A stretch of DNA of 64,000 nt from Macrothele yani (GCA_039090855.1 CM077034.1:223350331-223414330), one strand, 5' to 3'. Positions 35,444-45,985 are shown, counted from the stretch's first letter. The notes: a model not told the origin generated them from the sequence alone. Program-made: numbers and translations.

Positions 35444-35969
35444 CCTCACTCTCTCGGCTTAAAACGGACTCTGTGACTCTCAACAACAATCTCCCGTCTC
35501 CAAAAAGTTGTTAAGCGGTGAATTCTACCACTTGAAACCGCAACATATTCATTATAAACCGCTCTTCAAGTCCAAGAGCTTTCCCATTGTTTTGCGCGCG
35601 GCACAGACAAAAGCTTCAAACGCTTTTTGCCGTCCAAACACTTTTGAGTCATGGGAAATAGCTTTTAAACTCTGACCCGTCCCATTTCCGTTTATGGGCT
35701 CTTTTTTCTCGTGGCAAACACCTGCAACTCGCCACTTGAATTCAAAGTGCTAGAAGATCTTTTTGTAATATACCGCCCCTCGCAAGTGCTTAAATTATAA
35801 CTCTCTGTTAATTAAAACCCCCAATCAAGTTTCAATTACCGTTAATTAGCCACGCGTCTCTCCAATTAATCATGCGGAACCCCACAATATACATCTGGCC
35901 ATCTGGACCGTCACAACTGACCTGGGAAACACTCGTGAAATAAAATGGCATGAACTTATGAACAATTTT

Positions 35970-36416
35970 TGGAGGAGCTGCATATACCGAAGTGCAGCAT
36001 GATTTTCTGGGAAAGAGCATAAACTGTCATTTATCTAGTTTTTGCTGTTTTCTGTTTCATTGTCAGGAGTCTATCCAGACAGCATTTGATATCGGTGGGC
36101 GGTATCTTCACAAAAATATTTTGAACTGTGATGATGTCTTCACTTAAATTTTATCTTAACAAGAGTATTTTAGTGTAACAGGCATTTGCAATATCTTTGT
36201 TTTTAACTAATGCGCTTTCCTTTTTTCATCGTTATGGTATGTTATCAATAAAACGGGATCTCTGACAGATGCATATCCATCTCTGCATCATCACTAGTGG
36301 CAGCTGAGGCAAACCTCGCTGAAAGGAACCCCAAAGCATTATGGGAGCAAATCCAGTCCCACACACATGTGGTTTCCAGGTTTAACTCGGAAGCAGATAA
36401 TGGGTACATATGTGGA
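35970..36416. other. unique spacer, nothing recognised
   Basis: AT-rich sequence right of the composite mariner. No coding or repeat feature is supported. Confidence 0.5.
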
Positions 36417-37123
36417 AACTCGTTCCCAAAACATTCATGCATCAGTGGTATCGGTTAAAATTTTCAATGTAAAACTCGTTCCCAAAACATTTGTGCATCA
36501 GTGGTATCTGTTAAAATTTTCAATGTAAAACTCGTTCCCAAAACATTCACGCATCAGTGGTATCGGTGGAAATTTTCAATGAAAAACTCATCCCCAGAAC
36601 ATTCGAGCATCAGTGAAAACCTCAATGTTTTGCTAAAAAGCCAAAGAACTTGCATCTTTTCCCGTCTGCAGCAGTTATGGGCACATTGACAAATAAATCG
36701 CCATTCAGTTTATTGGTGATAGCTTACTAATTCAACATCGAGTAACCATAATATTTGTTACAACACTTGATGTATTGTAAACTCCGGTATATCGGCGCTT
36801 GTAACATTGAGGTTAAGTTAAAATTTTCAATGTAAAACTCATTCCCAAAACATTCACGCATCAGTGGTATCGGTGGAAATTTTCAATTAAAACTCATTCC
36901 CAGAACATTCACGCATCAGTGAAAACCTCAATGTTTTGCTAAAAAGTCAAAGAACTCGCATCTTTCCCCGTCTGCAGCAGTTATGGGCACATTGACGAAT
37001 AAATCACCATTCAGTATATTGGTGATAGCTCACTAATTCAACATCGAGTAACCATAATATTTGTTACAACACTTGATGTATTGTTAAACCTCGGTGTATC
37101 GGCTCTTATAACATTGAGGTTAA
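36417..37123. repeat. nested tandem repeats: 56-bp unit and ~306-bp unit
   Basis: Four 56-bp units (CTCGTTCCCAAAACATT ... CATCAGTGGTATCGGT ... TTTTCAATG) start at 36421, 36477, 36533 and 36589. The last two merge into a larger unit of about 306 bp (AACCTCAATGTTTTGC ... GTCTGCAGCAGTTATGGGC ... AACATTGAGGTTAAG) that is present twice, near 36515-36815 and 36820-37123. Confidence 0.9.
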
Positions 37124-37487
37124 GAAATCGATTTTCGGTGTTGAAAGGAACAGAAAAAAATGGCAGAAGAATCGTTAATTCGTGACAAAGAAAGATGATT
37201 TTCTCTTTATAAGAATATAAAAAAAGATAAATTTATTTATTTATTGCAAAAAAAATTCAAGTGGATTACGCTTTTGCAGTTTCATACATCAGTCATGAAA
37301 CCTCAATTTGCGCCGGGTATTTTTTCCTGTAACATCAAGGAAAAGAACTCAGTTTTCGGCAACAGAACAGCAAAAAAAATGGCTAATTCATGACAAAAAG
37401 ATTATATTCCCTTCCTCCTTAAAATAATACAGCAAAGTAAAATTCATTTACTTCATGTAGAAAATATTGTTTCGTCGTTTCAAACAC
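37124..37487. repeat. two diverged ~200-bp tandem copies
   Basis: The blocks starting GATTTTCGGTGTTG (37132) and CAGTTTTCGGCAACAG (37351) share aligned segments: AACAGMAAAAAAATGGC, ATTCRTGACAAA and ARTAAAWTTMATTTA. They are old tandem duplicates. No gene is present. Confidence 0.55.
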
Positions 37488-37930
37488 CAATTATACATAC
37501 ATACATATCACTAAGCTGTTCTCTAAGATTCATAGGTTAGCTCCACAAAGAAAAAACGAACTACTAGATAATTTTTAACTGATTATTTACTTACGGTTAC
37601 TGCATCAAGCTTCTCCATTTACAGCGATCTTGCCATACAACTCTGGCTTCACTGACATCCATCTTTTAACTGATTATTTTCTTACTGTATCAAGCTTCTC
37701 CATGTACAGCGATCTTGCCATACAACTCGGGCTTCACTGACATCCATCACACGCTGTACACAAGATCTTCTATACTTCATACTCGTAATCTTTTTCTCAT
37801 GCACGCACTCTTGAATCTGATCCTCTGATGACCTCCTTGGCCTTTCTCTGCCTTTCCTTCCTGTCACTTGGGCTGGAAATTTTTTTTCAGTAAGCATCTC
37901 ATAACTCATTCTTTCAACATGGTGCATATG
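37488..37930 (-). pseudogene. 3' end of a non-LTR retrotransposon (same family as 16845-17505)
   Basis: Minus-strand frame 38071-37682 contains 'HHVERMSYEMLTEKKFPAQV', 'GRKGRERPRRSSEDQIQECV', 'MKYRRSCVQRVMDVSEARVV' and 'WQDRCTWRSLIQ', the C-terminal tail of a LINE reverse transcriptase. The 3' region ends near an ATGT-type short repeat (TACATACATACATA on the plus strand at about 37496-37508). A stretch of roughly 85-90 bp near the stop codon is tandemly duplicated (37575-37665 and 37666-37748). The 5' end is joined at about 37930 to a mariner-associated block and not to LINE sequence. Confidence 0.82.
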
Positions 37931-38150
37931 GCTGACAGGTCTGAGCTCAAAAGAGCTAGAGAATGGAAAAACACAAGGCACGAAAGCACAAATGATGCCC
38001 AGCATGCAATGCTGTTCAAGGGATGTCACCAAGGAGGTGCAAGGGTGTGCTCCAAAATGTTTCTTGTGCACCCAGTGCAGGACGTGTCATTTTTCAATTT
38101 TATAACTTTAAAATATAATCTGGACTTTGCCGAAAGTGTCTTGTTTTAAA
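37931..38150 (-). repeat. inverse copy of the mariner-associated 220-bp block
   Basis: Reverse complement of the block at 17692-17913, with a 10-20 bp indel around CCTTGCACCTCC. In the 17-kb copy the block leads into a mariner ATG. Here it leads straight into a LINE tail at a shared CATG. Confidence 0.8.
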
Positions 38151-38286
38151 TTATTAGCAGATTTTGCAGATAGTTTTGGCTTGTAGATTAAAAAATAAAA
38201 ATGTTATTTACAGCAATTGAAACACTTACTCAAGGCTTTACTCAGATTAATATATTTAATTCTATCTTAACGTGAGAATGTTCAAC
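38151..38286. other. short AT-rich spacer
   Basis: Unassigned sequence up to the TA target of the Tc1 element. Confidence 0.4.
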
Positions 38287-38288
38287 TA

Positions 38289-39785
38289 CACTGCTGGACA
38301 ATTGCTAAGGACGGATCATAAACGGCTATATAGCGCATAAAAAAGTAAGTGTGGTTGGATGCCAAGTGAAATAAAATAATGTCAGAATGCCAGGACATTA
38401 CAAGAAAGACAATTTATTGTGCTCTGAAATCCAGAAGGCTTTGGAACTTGTTCAAGGGACAAACAGGCCATTTTGTGCAGAATACGTAAACGTGAAAAAA
38501 ATGCAATTACCGTCCGCAGGCGTTCCGGCGTAAGATGTCAATACGGGATATGGCCACCATGCTGGGCGATGCAAGATTCCACACGTCGTGTCATGCTTTG
38601 CACAACATTATCAAGCAGCTGTTGGGGTAATTTATCCCATTCTTCTGTCAGTGCACGGATGAGGGTGTCCTTGTTTATTGGAGGGCTTTGGCGACCAGCA
38701 AGACTCCTCCCCAAAGCATCCCACACATTTTCAATGGGATTCAGATCTGGAGAACGTGCTGGCCATTTGAGGCGTTGAATATCCTCGCTCTCAAGACACT
38801 CCTGGACAGCGACTGTTCGATGACATGTTGCGTTGTCGTCCATGAAAATGAATCTATCACCGACAGCACCACGGAACATGCGAACATGAGGTAGCAGAAC
38901 ATCATTAATGTATCGTTGGCCAGTCATAGTCCCAGTTGGAAGCACATAGAGGGACGTACGGCCATTGATCATGATGCCAGCCCATACCATGACACTACAT
39001 GTCGGATATCGGTCCCTTTCCTGCATGTTTGCTGGACAATATGCAGTACCACTATCATGCCAGATCAGTTGTCGTTGACAATCAGACGTTAGACTGTATC
39101 TACTCTCATCTGAGAAGAGGACAGCAGACCAGTCGTTATCAGTCCAATTGCGATGTTGATGGCACCATTGCAAACGGGCGGTACGGTGACGTCTGGACAA
39201 TGGGATGCACACAACAGGACGGCGGGAGTATAGTTCTCCTTCCTTCATGCAAACGTCTGGCGACAGTTTTTCGGGAGATCCGCTTGCCAGTAGCAGCCAT
39301 AAACTGATTTGCTACCTCACTAGCTGTGCTGCGCCGGTGTACTGCGAACACGACCTCCCCGTGACGTTTGCTACACTCTCCATTTGTTTGAAATGATTTC
39401 CAAAGCCTTGAAACAACACTGTGGCTGACGTTGAACTCCTGGCAACATCTGTTATTTTTCGCCCTTCTTCAATCTTGCCAATAATACGGTCACGCGTAAA
39501 ATCATCTAGGTGATGTCGGGAAGACATACTGCAAATTGCAAGTTCGTCAATTGAGGTTCCCTTTCAACTTTGCGTTTGAACAACAACGGTCAATACGCGT
39601 CAAATCCTTTATATCTCTTATCAGCGCTCTGACGTCACGAACAAGTTGGGCAATCCAAAATTTGCATACGCAGAACACGTCTTGCTGTATCCGGTACTTA
39701 TGCTAATTTCCACATTTTCCTGCCTTCCATTTTATGGTTGCTATCGTTGCTATTATCATCTGTCCTTAGCAATTGTCCGGCAGTG
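38289..39785 (-). mobile_element. Tc1 element, copy 1 (1497 bp)
   Basis: TA target duplications at 38287-38288 and 39786-39787. Inverted termini CACTGCTGGACAATTGCTAA and, at the other end read inward, CACTGCCGGACAATTGCTAA. Two further copies with the same ends lie at 49306-50829 and 63437 onward. Confidence 0.95.
38538..39527 (-). pseudogene. Tc1 transposase (DD34E), copy 1
   Basis: Start ATG at 39527 (MSSRHHLDDFTRDRIIGKIE), stop near 38538. The N-terminal paired-type helix-turn-helix lies in 39527-39140. The catalytic core is in the frame 39248-38538. It carries 'VLFSDESRYSL' (first Asp), 'FIFMDDNATCHR' (second Asp) and 'ARSPDLNPIENVWDAL' (Glu). The second Asp and the Glu are 34 residues apart, so the triad is DD34E and complete. 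Compared with copy 2 the N-terminal half has lost 44 bp near 39335, gained a CTTC duplication near 39240 and lost two single bases, so no continuous frame remains. Confidence 0.9.
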
Positions 39786-39929
39786 TATTTTTCACATCTT
39801 CCGATAGTGAGTTCTTTTGTTTTTACAGACGTTTCTGGCCTCTTGATTGTATGAAGGCCTGTTCTGAATATATAGGAACTGTGACAAAAGTTTCATTTAC
39901 ACAGAAATAATTTAAATTTTATTGGCAGT
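39786..39929. other. short spacer
   Basis: Unassigned AT-rich sequence between the Tc1 end and the 277-bp satellite. Confidence 0.4.
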
Positions 39930-41615
39930 TTTCTCTTGCAGTTGCCAGTTATTAAATTAAAATTATTTCCTTTTGTATCTTATAAGTCTACTATTTTTGA
40001 ATAAGTTGTTGAAAATGATATTTATAATTTTTGAAGGGTCATTAACGGAACTGCTTTTCTAGATATAAAAACTTTCTTTAATTAGTCTCTTGTTTTTATG
40101 CGGTTCATAGTCCAAAATTTTAAAGTTTTGGCCTTAAGGTCCATTTTACACACATTTCTACGCATTCAGTCGTAATGTACTTTTGTCCTCCCTGGAATCT
40201 GTAATGTTCTAATAATTATTTATTTTTATAAAATTAAAATCTTTTCCTTTTGTATTTTATAAGTCTTCTATTTTTGAATAAGTTGTTGAAAATGCTATTT
40301 ATAACTTTTGAAGGTTCATTAACGGAACTGCTTTTCTAGATATAAAAACTTTCTTTAATTAGTCTCTTGTTTTTATGCGGTTCATAGTCCAAAATTTTAA
40401 AGTTTTGGCCTTAAGGTCCATTTTACACACATTTCTACGCATTCAGTCGTAATGTACTTTTGTCCTCTCTGGAATCTGTAATGTTCTAATAATTATTTAT
40501 TTTTATAAAATTAAAATCTTTTCCTTTTGTATTTTATAAGTCTTCTATTTTTGAATAAGTTGTTGAAAATGCTATTTATAACTTTTGAAGGTTCATTAAC
40601 GGAACTGCTTTTCTAGATATAAAAACTTTCTTTAATTAGTCTCTTGTTTTTATGCGGTTCATAGTCCAAAATTTTAAAGTTTTGGCCTTAAGGTCCATTT
40701 TACACACATTTCTACGCATTCAGTCGTAATGTACTTTTGTCCTCTCTGGAATCTGTAATGTTCTAATAATTATTTATTTTTATAAAATTAAAATCTTTTC
40801 CTTTTGTATTTTATAAGTCTTCTATTTTTGAATAAGTTGTTGAAAATGCTATTTATAACTTTTGAAGGTTCATTAACGGAACTGCTTTTCTAGATATAAA
40901 AACTTTCTTTAATTAGTCTCTTGTTTTTATGCGGTTCATAGTCCAAAATTTTAAAGTTTTGGCCTTAAGCTCCATTTTACACACATTTCTACGCATTCAG
41001 TCGTAATGTACTTTTGTCCTCTCTGGAATCTGTAATGTTCTAATAATTATTTATTTTTATAAAATTAAAATCTTTTCCTTTTGTATTTTATAAGTCTTCT
41101 ATTTTTGAATAAGTTGTTGAAAATGCTATTTATAACTTTTGAAGGTTCATTAACGGAACTGCTTTTCTAGATATAAAAACTTTCTTTAATTAGTCTCTTG
41201 TTTTTATGCGGTTCATAGTCCAAAATTTTAAAGTTTTGGCCTTAAGCTCCATTTTACACACATTTCTACGCATTCAGTCGTAATGTACTTTTGTCCTCTC
41301 TGGAATCTGTAATGTTCTAATAATTATTTATTTTTATAAAATTAAAATCTTTTCCTTTTGTATTTTATAAGTCTTCTATTTTTGAATAAGTTGTTGAAAA
41401 TGCTATTTATAACTTTTGAAGGTTCATTAACAGAACTGCTTTTCTAGATATAAAAACTTTCTTTAATTAGTCTCTTGTTTTTATGTGGTTCATAGTCCAA
41501 AATTTTAAAGTTTTGGCCTTAAGGTCCATTTTACACACATTTCTACGCATTCAGTCGTAATGTACCTTTGTGTTATCTGGATTCTGTAATGTTCTAATAA
41601 TTATTTATTGTTATG
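39930..41615. repeat. 277-bp satellite, six units
   Basis: Tandem unit of exactly 277 bp: the shared TTTTGTCCTC lies at 40181, 40458 and 40735, then at the same spacing. The first and last units carry most substitutions (for example ATGATATTTATAATTTTTG in the first, CTTTGTGTTATCTGG in the last), and the four inner units are nearly identical. AT-rich, no coding potential. Confidence 0.96.
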
Positions 41616-41967
41616 TTAATTTTTCCTTAAATTATCTTATTCAATTGTTATCGTGATTCGCGGGTTTGCAGCAAGTTTTCTGTTTCAATGGTTGCGTACG
41701 CAGATACATTTTATTTTTATACAACTCTGCACATGGGTATTCTCATGTGGTGATGGTGTTCCCTTTTCTGTTGTGTATTGCTGCAATATGGATATCTGTA
41801 CGTCTGTATCAACTGTCATTAAACTCTGGCATAATTTTGGACTTTAGTGTAGTTGAATTGCCGTTGTTTCGCAATTTTTCCTAACATGCAAGTTGCTTTT
41901 CGTTGACAATTAACTTTGCTGCGTAAAGGTGGGTTCTTCGCAAGTTAGCGAAATTGGAACTACAGTA
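41616..41967. other. unique spacer, nothing recognised
   Basis: About 350 bp with two short overlapping open frames of no recognisable content. Confidence 0.5.
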
Positions 41968-42838
41968 TACACTGCCTGACATAGAAAATGTCACTCCCTG
42001 AAGGAATGCCCGAAAACAGACCAAACGACGCACACAGATAGCCAAGTAGGTCCTGAACAATTGACTTAATTGTCACATTCAGACGCGAAATATACAGGAT
42101 GATCAATAAGGAGTGTGGCCCCCATTTTGGGCGATACGGCGTTGAATTCCGACGTGGCATCGACGCAATGAGGGTCCGGATAGAGTCCTGGGGTATCGTG
42201 GACCATGTGGTGCTGACACGAGTCTTCAGTTAATCTTCATTTTGCAGGGGTGGGAGGCTACTCAACCGATGTCCAATCATGTCCCATAGATGCTCGATGG
42301 GCGATAGGTCAGGGGACCATGTAAAGCATTCAGGCTGATCCGAGTGGTATGTGGCTGGGTACTATCTTGTTGGAAAACTGCATTTGGGATGCCCTGTAGA
42401 TATGGTAGTGCCACCTCTCCTCGTCAACATAGCGGCATGCCGTCAATGTGCCCGTAATGCATGCCAGCGGTGAGCGGCTGTTGGCGCTGATAGCAACCCA
42501 CTGGCGCTGATAGCAACCCACACATGCAGGATTCCACATTGCTGGGGCGTGTGGCGCTTCACAGTGGTGGAGGAATTTGCCCGTTGGCCACGTCACCTAC
42601 AGACTCTTACGCTGTGATCATCTGTAGCGAGACAAAACCGGAATTCGTCGCTGAACACCACACTGTTCCCTCCGGCATCCCACTCCGCTCTGGAGCAACA
42701 CCACACCAAGTGGTGATGACAATGGCTCCCTGTTTAAGGGTAGCCTTCCCAACGGATGGCTGGGCAGCAAACCAGGTGGAGTAGCCAATTGGTGCAACAC
42801 TGTCTGCGTCGATATCGGAACATCCACGCCTCCCTATA

Positions 42839-44027
42839 CACTGAAGAGCAATTGAGTTAGAGATACCTATCCAGTAACGTGTAGCACCACCTTTCGCCCT
42901 GATGACGGCGGCGATTCGTCTCGGCATGGACTCGACAAGACACCGGAAGCGTTGGGAAGCCATATGGATCCACGACCCCTGAACAAGCTCCCACAGTTCA
43001 CGAAGATTTGATGGAGGAGAGTCATCTCTCTCGATGGCATCCCAGATGTGCTGAGGTCAGGTGACCTAGCTGGCCAAGGAAGCGAGGTCACATCAGTGGA
43101 GTGTTCATCCAACCATTCGGATACAATTCGGGAGCTGCATTGTCTTGTTGCAGGATGAAGTCCCCAGTGGAATGTTGAAGACGCACAAACGAGAGCAACT
43201 GGTCGTCTAGGATATCCTGGGAACGTTAACCTGTGAGGGACGATGTCACACGTACCAGGGTTCCCATTTCAGTCCACGTAAACAGTCCCCAGACGAGAAT
43301 GCCACCCCCACCAGCTTGAAGATTACCCTGCTGGCAAGAAGGATCCAACGCTTCATGTGGTTTGTGCCGTACTCGTATCCTGCCATCCGCATGTACCAAC
43401 GTGAATCTCGACTCATCAGTCCAGGCAACACTTTTCCACATGTCTAGGGTCCACTGGCGATGTTCCTGCACCCATGCTAATCTTTGCACCCTGTGATGTG
43501 CGGTCAGCAGCGGTACCACGTGGGACGATGGCTTCTGTACCCCATAGCGAGGAGATGGTTCTGGATGGTGTGGCTGCTTACACGTTTTTGTGCACCAGCA
43601 TTAAATTGCCGAGTGATGTCTTGCACTGTGGCCCGTCTATCCGCTGTTACAATGCGAGCTAGCCGACCATGACCCCGCTCATCCACAGGCTGTTGTCCAC
43701 GGCAGTTGGCCATTGCAGGGATGGTTTTACCGGATTTGATGTACTCACAGTGCACCTGTGACACAGTAGTTCGTGAAAATCCCAGTGCCTGCACGACTTC
43801 CGAGATGGAGTGGCCCATTCGTCGGGCCCCGAGAATTTGCCCACGATCAAATGTGCTTAGATCTTTCATCTTACCCATACTGCGCCCGACTCTTACTGAT
43901 TTGCCGTCGCATCACTCCCTATATTGTCGTATCGCTGCATACGTTATGTCGTTTCAGTTTACAGGGCCCGCCCACAATGCCATATTTGCATAACGCCAGC
44001 TGTCTCTAACTCAATTGCTCTTCAGTG
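42839..44027 (-). mobile_element. nested Tc1-like element (1189 bp)
   Basis: TA at 42837-42838 and 44028-44029. Termini CACTGAAGAGCAATTGAGTT and the exact inverse AACTCAATTGCTCTTCAGTG, extending to about 25 bp. It is inserted into the transposase frame of the outer element. Confidence 0.95.
42845..43878 (-). pseudogene. transposase of the nested Tc1-like element
   Basis: Start ATG at 43878 (MGKMKDLSTFDRGQILGARR). The helix-turn-helix region with 'SISEVVQALGFSRTTVSQVH' is in the frame 43878-43504. The catalytic segment 'VAWTDESRFTLVHADGRIRV' is in 43519-43226. 'LQQDNAAPELYPN' near 43120-43160 holds the second Asp. After 'WPARSPDL' the sequence runs directly into 'STSGMPSRE', so the stretch carrying the catalytic Glu is deleted near 43050. 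The C-terminus with 'SMPRRIAAVIRAKGGATRYW' is in 42963-42845. Inactive through frameshifts and loss of the catalytic Glu. Confidence 0.85.
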
Positions 44028-44890
44028 TACACTCTGAAAAATGTTGCCTGTTGTGGCCTGTGCGTCTGCTGTGGCATGACGCCGGATATGACGGTCTGTG
44101 CTCTCGGACGTCCGTCTCCATGCTTCAGTCCCCCTATGACATTGTACAGATCCTTCCTGGGACCTCTGTCTCCAAATGAGACCGACTGTTGTGGCATCAC
44201 GCTGCGTTTCTTCCGCAATGCGACGCAAGGACCATGCGGTGGTAACGTAGGCCTACGATGACACCTCTCCTGAATTTCATCCATTTGACGAAATCGTGTA
44301 CGACGGCTTCCTACTGCCTTAGCACCCCTTCACGGCGGTGTTTGTGCTGTTCTTTTTCTAATTGTGTGCTATTGTTTCGCCTGTGTTATCCTGTAAATCA
44401 TGCCCAGCCAATGTCATGTGACACGATGTGTTTCTCTTTGTCACTTCTGCAATTTTTTATTCAATAAGCTTTGCTTGCAGCATTTGTTATTCATCCCCAT
44501 TGTCATTGCAGTGTATATACCATCATGTTTTTTAACAGCTTTGTATTATTTCCCAGTGAGATGCCCAATACTGTACGTCTCCCTCTTATGTTTTCTTATG
44601 ATAAATTAGAATAAAGCGATTTTGAAACCTTGTATGTTCTTCAGACACGGCTACAGCAGAATCACTCACTTCTTGTGGCCGTGACAACGTCTCGACTGAT
44701 GGCCTCACGGGCTAGTTGTTTCGGGCTATATCCCACGCGGCGTTCATGCGATTTGCCTGCAAATGCAATAATTTGCGTAACTTGTACGTGTGCACCCACC
44801 CTGTAATTTGCATGGCGCTGTGTTCACATCTTTGTGGTGTGGCATTTTCTCTGTCAGGCAGTGTATAGTTAACTTTGAATCTTCCACAAG

Positions 44891-45415
44891 TTATAATGAA
44901 TAAATTTCTCCGGCTGGACGTGTAGTGCAGGAAAGCTTACGTTAAGTCACGTTAGGGTTATTGAAAGGTTACTTGATGTAGCTAAAGTGTGCTTAATCTT
45001 CAAAGTGCTAGAGTTTGTTTAGGTAAGACACGCACGTGCAATAAATTCCAAGAATATGGAATTTATTTTTACTCAGCGTTCCTCATTATCTTGAATATCA
45101 GTAATATAACTTTGGTTTTAGTACATTAATACCTTGAAGGCTCCTTATTAGAGCGGTAAACACACTATACCCTGAACTTAACGTAAACACTCAATGAAAT
45201 AGACTTAACGGCCAGACAGAGGTCTGACAATAAAATGAACTAAGAAAACGTACTCACTTTTAACCTTTTATTGGGGAGCTCCTGGTATTACTCAAATACA
45301 CACTCCAAAATAACACAACTACTGATAGCCCGAACTTTCGTACTATCGTAGAAAAGTAGGTAAATCGCATATCAATAATCAGGAAGAACCTATCACATAT
45401 AAAACGAAACTCTCT
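44891..45415 (-). mobile_element. LTR copy A
   Basis: About 525 bp, TTATAATGAATAAATTTCTC through ATATAAAACGAAACTCTC. It is repeated with a few per cent difference as copy B, 545 bp to the right. No gag or pol sequence lies between the copies. Orientation follows from the primer-binding site, which reads on the minus strand. Confidence 0.7.
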
Positions 45416-45416
45416 G

Positions 45417-45434
45417 GTCCCTGTTCGGGCGCCA
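45417..45434 (-). promoter_or_regulatory. retroelement primer-binding site, tRNA-Lys type
   Basis: The plus strand reads GTCCCTGTTCGGGCGCCA, identical to the 3' end of the tRNA-Lys used as primer by many retroelements, including its terminal CCA. The minus strand therefore carries TGGCGCCCGAACAGGGAC immediately after the LTR, where minus-strand DNA synthesis would start. Confidence 0.85.
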
Positions 45435-45435
45435 A

Positions 45436-45985
45436 TTATAATGAATAGAATTCTCCGGCTGGACGTGTAAGTGCAGGAAAGCTTACGTTAAGTCACGTTA
45501 GGGTTATTGAAAGGTTACTTGATGTAGCTAAAGTGTGCTTAATCTTCCAAGTGCTAGAGTTTGTTTAGGTAAGACACGCACGTGCAATAAATTTCAAGAA
45601 TATGGAATTTATTTTTACTCAGCGTTCCTCATTATCTTGAATATCAGTAATATAACTTCGGCTTTAGTACATTAATACCTTGAAGGCTCCTTATTAGAGC
45701 GGTAAACACAATATTCTCTGAACTTAACGTAAACACTCAATGAAATAGACTTAACGGCCAGACAGAGGTCAGACAATAAAATGAACTAAGTAAACGTACT
45801 CACTTTTAACCTTTTGTTGGGGAGCTCCTGGTATTACTCAAATACACACTTCAAAATAACACAACTACTGATAGCCCAAACTTTCGTAATATCGTAGAAA
45901 AGTAGGTAAATCGCATATCAATAATTAGGAAGAACCTATCGTATATAAAACGAAGCTCTTCCGTATACTTGAGCGCGCCTATATA
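45436..45985 (-). mobile_element. LTR copy B
   Basis: Second copy of the LTR, starting TTATAATGAATAGAATTCTC and matching copy A through ATATAAAACGAAGCTCT near 45960; beyond that the flank differs. The outer boundary is uncertain by about 20 bp. Confidence 0.7.

Larger units (their letters stand above)
34571..35886. mobile_element. solo-LTR-like block, 1.3 kb
   Basis: Begins TGTTGCG and ends CCCCACA, is flanked on each side by ATAT (34567-34570, 35887-35890), and has no transposase or polymerase frame. Excising it restores a short, plausible mariner leader between 34570 and the right terminal repeat. That is the expected look of a solo LTR left by recombination. The 4-bp AT-only duplication is weak evidence on its own. 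Confidence 0.45.
28768..35965 (-). mobile_element. mariner element expanded to 7.2 kb by nested insertions
   Basis: A left terminal repeat (GCATAAGTTCATGCCATTTT near 28773-28800) is matched in inverse orientation near 35950-35965 (AAAATGGCATGAACTTATGA). Between them lies a minus-strand mariner transposase remnant (33425-34495). The element is interrupted on its 3' side by the 4.6-kb DDE transposon at 28826-33422 and in its 5' leader by the LTR-like block at 34571-35886. Removing both leaves a mariner of about 1.28 kb, the usual size. The terminal repeats differ by a small indel, so the outer ends are known only to within a few bases. Confidence 0.65.
42100..44290 (-). pseudogene. transposase of the outer Tc1-like element, interrupted
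   Basis: The N-terminal part lies right of the nested insertion (44290-44029) and includes 'DRHIRRHATADAQATTGNIF', a Tc1-type second helix-turn-helix region. The catalytic part lies left of it (42836-42100). It contains a 'VVFSDEFRFCLATD' segment with the first Asp near 42625-42665 and a 'SPDLSPIEHLWDMIG' segment with the Glu near 42275-42320. The C-terminus reads through 'RRIAQNGGHT' in one frame near 42110-42150. Frames are broken in several places, including a local duplication of CTGGCGCTGATAGCAACCCA at 42481-42521. Confidence 0.75.
41970..44863 (-). mobile_element. Tc1-like element split by a second Tc1
   Basis: TA at 41968-41969 and 44864-44865. Termini CACTGCCTGACATAGAAAATG and, at the right end read inward, CACTGCCTGACAGAGAAAATG. 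The interior is interrupted by the 1189-bp element at 42839-44027. Without it the element is about 1.7 kb. Confidence 0.92.

Noticed and set aside
35018..35476. 152-codon plus-strand frame in the LTR-like block
   Set aside because: Low-complexity CA and CT runs and a 59-bp duplication create it; no gag, pol or env similarity.
41653..41884. Two overlapping hydrophobic frames of 64 and 72 codons
   Set aside because: Overlapping in different frames, no homology, no splice or poly(A) context.
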